DNA of 60,000 bases, taken from Cristatella mucedo. Taxonomy: Eukaryota; Bryozoa; Phylactolaemata; Cristatellidae. Where the stretch lies: contig WPIO01000014.1 in the NCBI GenBank assembly GCA_009760855.2, positions 2,170,001-2,230,000 of the forward strand. The letters run 5' to 3'. The position numbers and the translations under genes were made by a program. Below are positions 56,553-60,000 of the stretch, in pieces (position 1 is the stretch's first letter; every line of letters starts with the position of its first letter). The notes under the pieces are model-generated. The model was not told the DNA's origin, did no database searches, and saw nothing but the letters and a program-made list of their open reading frames with translations.

Positions 56553-57428
56553 ATGGAGGCTATGCCTATGAAGACCAGTTTTCGACCGCTCGCTCTGGAT
56601 GCAAATATGCTGGAACTGAGACGAAAGTTGCAGAAAGCTCTAAAGGCGATGGATAAACTTAGCCAGGACTACCGGAAAGCTTTGGACGAGGCTGAGCCGT
56701 GGGTCGCGTCTGTTAGCAATATAGCCGAGCAGGTTTCGTGCTGTACGAGAGCCAGTCCTGATAACAGCTTGGAAAAGCAGTTTCCAGGCATAAGAGAGGC
56801 CCTTCTACGAAGGCTTCAGACGTCTACTGAGGCGAGCTTCGCAAAGATTACGAGCTCCATGTAGGCATTTGATCGACCCGCCTGCCTATGGTACCTCCGT
56901 ACTTCCGAGCATATTACGTAGAATTTCCGCATGGAAAAACATAGCTTAATACTAGTCGTGGGAACTTAACTGCGGTAGAGCGACTAATGTGGGTTTCCAG
57001 TTAATCGGCCTTGTTTTGCTCGTATAGGAAGGCTATGGATGCGATCAGACAGGACGCAAGGAAGGTTGCCGAAGCATCGATGAAATACTACAAACAGAGG
57101 GCGTCGAATTTGCCTGTCCAGGAGGTTGCAAAAGCGACAGCTACATGGCCATCCGCATCTGACATTTTGCAGTGGCTATTGTCAATAAGCGACCTCATGA
57201 ATGAGGAGTATCCTTGCGGTCCAGGCGGCGCTAGTGATGCACAGCGATGATTTCCGCCGTGCGCCTATCTAATGCCTCTACAGTTCGATTATGTTGTTCC
57301 GATCACTTTGTCCAGCTTACTGTACAGGGAACATCTGCTGGCCAGCTTGCCTGTTAGTACAACGGACGAGCACGAAAATCTCGCAGTGAAGTGGCTTCAG
57401 CCCACGAAACTCCAAGCTTATGTGCAAG
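56553..57428 (+). CDS. AIRIM: AIRIM (C1orf109)-like ribosome maturation factor, partial
   Basis: Exons: 56553-56860, 57028-57207, 57316-57428, with phases 2 and 2 agreeing. Human AIRIM works with the AFG2A/AFG2B AAA ATPases and CINP in late 60S ribosome maturation and at replication forks. Exon 1 codes for a helical region with RKALDEAEPWVASVSNIAEQ, aligning with the human W-x7-C-x-PLLSSLSNLAEQ segment, and FPGIREALLRRLQ. Exon 2 carries ASMKYYKQRAS and WPSASDILQWLLSISDLMNE. Exon 3 begins LLYREHLLASL; joined this way, the spacing from W to LLASL equals the human spacing (22 residues). I start at the ATG at 56553; an in-frame ATG at 56514 would add 13 residues. The donor GTATCC at 57208 is weak. 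After 57428 (CAA G|GTAGCA) either a further exon exists that I cannot place, or the frame reads on to a stop at 57539 inside a LINE tail. Confidence 0.72.
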
Positions 57429-57489
57429 GTAGCAATAAGAGGATGGGGCTGGATAAGTGCATGCCTGTGCTTATAGCTGCTTCGATACT

Positions 57490-57590
57490 GTGTGTTACCA
57501 ATTGCATACTTCGTCCTTTGCAGCACATGAAAAGCACCTAGAAAGAGATTGAACTCTGAGGGGGCTTTATCAAGTTTATTATTATTAGTT
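57490..57590 (+). repeat. LINE 3' tail next to AIRIM-like exon 3
   Basis: GTTACCAATTGCATACTTCG, CCTTTGCAGCACATGAAAAGC, ACCTAGAAAGAGATTGAACTCT, GGGGGCTTTATCAAG and (ATT)n. The reading frame of AIRIM exon 3, if not spliced, would end at the TAG at 57539 inside this tail. Confidence 0.78.
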
Positions 57591-57894
57591 GCATTATGCG
57601 GCTTCTTCGGGTACTTCGCTTTGCTGCTATTTGCATTGTGGTGAGAGCACCACTTACCCATTTTTGTCAACAGGTGTCTCTTCGTGCCGCGTGTTAAGAT
57701 AAGTAATTTTCGTGCATTGAAATCTTGTAAAAGTAATTTGCATGCATTGAAATCTGGTAACGTTCGAATGATAGAACACTTGCAGTGTGGTGAGTTGCAT
57801 TTTTTCAGCTGCCGTGACTAGCCGGCACTGATGTATGCATTGTTCCAAGCGTTAGTGTTCCCATTCTCTAGTAAATAGCGATGCGGCTAAACCG

Positions 57895-57980
57895 CCTGAC
57901 ATGCTTCCTTTACAGCATACTAGAAGTGCCTAGAAAGAGTTGTAGTTCTCTTAGGGCACTATAGAAGTGTCGTATTATTA
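57895..57980 (+). repeat. LINE 3' tail with compensated stem
   Basis: ATGCTTCCTTTACAGCATACTAGAAGTGCCTAG, then AGAG...TTCTCTTAGGGCACTATAG and (ATT)n. The stem is AGTGCC/GGCACT, a paired replacement of AGCGCC/GGCGCT. It directly abuts the reverse-oriented LINE that follows. Confidence 0.75.
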
Positions 57981-57984
57981 TTAA

Positions 57985-58430
57985 ATTGGTTAGTAATAGC
58001 ATGCACAATTTCAGCACGTAAGGCGATTCAACGGATGGAGCAAATTGCTGAGGCACAAGGGATTTTTAAATGTCGTCTTTTTTATGTCATTCGGTAACAA
58101 GTTTTAGGCTTTGGGTGCATGTTAAATGATGGGATTTTCTCCAAAAGATTTGAGCTTGGCTCGAGGCAAAACTAAATGTTTTGTTGCTGAAAATAGGCAG
58201 ACTTGAATTTGAAGCTGTCATTTTGCAAAATGTCATTCTGGAACAGGACACGCAGATTCTGTGCAGAGACCACAGGTAATATGCTGGCCTAGCCAATTTG
58301 GACTGCTTGGCTTACGAGTTTCTGGGTGACACTAGGTTTTCCCATAATGATTCCACTGAATTTGAAAACAGTTTGCTGCCACCCAATTGTAAAAGTCGGC
58401 AGTACTGACTGCATGAGTTCTAGAGAGTTT
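57985..58430 (-). mobile_element. LINE C-terminal fragment with internal deletion, reverse orientation
   Basis: Compared with 53985-54945, it retains the 3' UTR block (GGTTAGTAATAGCATGCAC), the region coding for KSFGENPIIHxAPKA, then jumps to the region around FQLHN (CTGAAAATAGGCAGACTTGAATTTG) and on through the VIQKL segment to TAGGTTTTCCCATAATGA. Several hundred bp of the ORF are missing. It has no tail of its own, since the plus-strand tail at 57895-57980 takes its place. Confidence 0.7.
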
Positions 58431-59789
58431 TAAATGCTGGAAAGCATGGAGGGATCGAAGCACTGGTAAGGCTATGCGATCTGAGTAGAAATGAAAGCTT
58501 AAAGCTGTGCTGGCTGCTTGTTTTGGTAAGAGGGAGGGCATACACTGTGAACGGAAGTGAACCTATACAGACTTCCAAGCCATCATTGTTAAGAGTCACC
58601 AAATGATCGTTGACATCTACTCTATGAAATCTCCAAATGAGGTAGGACTAGACTATAGCAGTACGAAGCCACTGCTTTGAAAGGAATGACAAGAGGAAGG
58701 CTTAGCAGAAGTTCAATATTCTATTGGTCTAGTGATGTCTTATTCGTTAGTGGCGTGATGTGATGGCGCCTCTAATTAGCTGCATTTAGTCGTCTGGTGG
58801 TGGCTGGTGCATCTATTTATTGTTGCAGGACAGGCTGTAGAACCAGTAACTGGCTTTACCTGCCAAGAACAGGTTGGTGAGGCCAGTTTGGTGGCAACTC
58901 CCCTGGCCTTACCTGATCGGTACAGCCTGTTACGGCCACCAACCAGTCGGCTCAGGCTATATAATCTGCTCTTTTAGTGTAGCGAACAGTGATGCCCAGA
59001 TGCTGCCACTACCTGCATTTGCTGTGCAGGGCGGTGCGCAGTTCCTCGTGATAATAGTACCGGGCTGAGAACTCTCTGGCCACGCTACCCGCCACGAAGT
59101 TACACGTGAGAGCATCCTCTGAAGGATGCTGGGACAAAAGTTAAGGCCAAGGACGTACTAATAATGTTATTTATGGCAGGCACATATCAGGACAGTAGGT
59201 GTTCTCAAGGGCTAGCCGTCTTCTAGACTAGGAGATACCCTTTCAGATGAGGTCAGTAGGGTTAGGCTTGAATAGTAATGCAGCACAGGAAACAGGGCAA
59301 ACAAGTCCAGTCCGTGGGGACAGGCTCTCCAGTCTTGCTTGTATAGCTAGAAAAGTGTCTGCTAGATCACCGCAAGAAGGTTATGGAGATGGTTGATAGT
59401 CCACATTAGCATTTTGCACTGTCCATCTGTAACGCAGCCCTTTTCATATGCAAGCTACACTTCTTCTTAAATAGGATGGATTGGTATGACGTGCAACAAA
59501 CAGTCCTCACATAGAGTCACTTTGCAAGCCTTGTTGAACATTTGCTTATTTGACACGATTTAATGCCAGCAGAACATCAGTATCATGTGGAATTTCAGTA
59601 GTAAGGGACGGTTGGATAGCAAGTTGAGAAGGGACGAAGAAGCTATTCTGATGTGCATCAATCTCAAGGGTCGTGGAGTATTGCTTGATTCGAAGACGAA
59701 TTTTGATTCCTAAGAAGACAAACCGCAAAGAGAATGAGAGCAACATGTGGTCTGAGTGCAGAATTTGGCATGCTTGCAGAAAGTGCAGG
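58431..59789. other. Sequence without recognised gene
   Basis: No conserved motif, RNA gene or repeat was identified. A T-rich acceptor-like TTATTGTTGCAG at about 58817-58828 is followed by a short open stretch, but I cannot tie it to the AIRIM-like gene. Confidence 0.4.
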
Positions 59790-59872
59790 GGAGGTGCTAA
59801 AATCCACCAGGCTCTTCTGCCGATATATAAAAAAGGATGCTGGGTCAGCTGATCTTATCCAGTAGGACAGTG
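59790..59872 (+). mobile_element. SINE-A 3' fragment
   Basis: AGGCTCTTCTGCCGATATATAAAAAAGGATGCTG...CAGCTGATCTTATC resembles the last 55 bp of SINE-A (AGGCTCTTCTGTCGCTATACC...AATCAGCTAGGAT). The upstream part is too diverged to call. Confidence 0.45.
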
Positions 59873-60000
59873 GCAGCGACTGACTGTTGTGGCTTGCATG
59901 CTACACCCATATACACGTCGAAAATCTGTGTAACAAGGACGCTATCAATGACAATAATTTCATTGATCTGACTTTTGTGGGGGGGAACATCATTTTCTTG

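Overview
This is nuclear DNA from an intron-rich animal. Genes are split by GT-AG introns, there are no bacterial-style operons, and intergenic and intronic DNA is full of LINE and SINE fragments and microsatellites. The four recognised proteins are conserved across animals. The katanin p80 sequence and a decayed copy of a multi-copy protein family that I associate mainly with arthropods favour an invertebrate, perhaps an arthropod. This is a weak inference and no database was searched.

Layout. From 1 to 7.4 kb there is no confident host gene, only decayed LINE copies and a SINE. At 7474-8298, minus strand, lies a three-exon UPF0598 (C8orf82-like) gene. About 290 bp away and divergent from it is the katanin p80 WD40 subunit gene (KATNB1-like, plus strand, 8586-33241). 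I resolve it into 19 exons whose phases all agree, coding for about 936 residues. Its six WD repeats and its C-terminal con80 region are well conserved, and the linker is greatly enlarged by one 915-nt GC-rich exon. At 36479-46729, plus strand, is an eight-exon DPM1 gene (dolichol-phosphate mannosyltransferase catalytic subunit, 240 residues) with a 26-nt microexon. At 56553-57428 and probably beyond, plus strand, is a gene resembling AIRIM (C1orf109), a ribosome-maturation factor; its 3' end is not resolved.

Mobile DNA. One LINE lineage of the CR1/L2 type dominates. More than 15 pieces are present, nearly all 5'-truncated, and the best keeps a 247-codon open C-terminal reading frame at 54217-54960 (minus). 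Its 3' tail is a conserved hairpin (AAAGCGCC...GGCGCTTT with an inner AGAGA...TCTCT) followed by (ATT)n. The same tail ends a tRNA-derived SINE family (called SINE-B here) and a tRNA-Glu-headed chimera, so the SINEs probably use this LINE's machinery. A second tRNA-derived family (SINE-A) lacks the tail in its simple copies. There are also a decayed Tc1/mariner transposase, a dispersed repeat of unknown type (repeat C), and a roughly 1.6-kb inverted array of ~172-bp units at 50.77-52.40 kb.

The four host genes have unrelated roles: microtubule severing, dolichol-linked glycosylation, ribosome maturation, and an unknown, possibly mitochondrial, one. They look like neighbours, not a functional cluster. 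The most unusual structures are the shared LINE/SINE hairpin tail, the palindromic satellite array, the enlarged katanin linker, and the katanin exon 4 splice acceptor that directly abuts a LINE tail.
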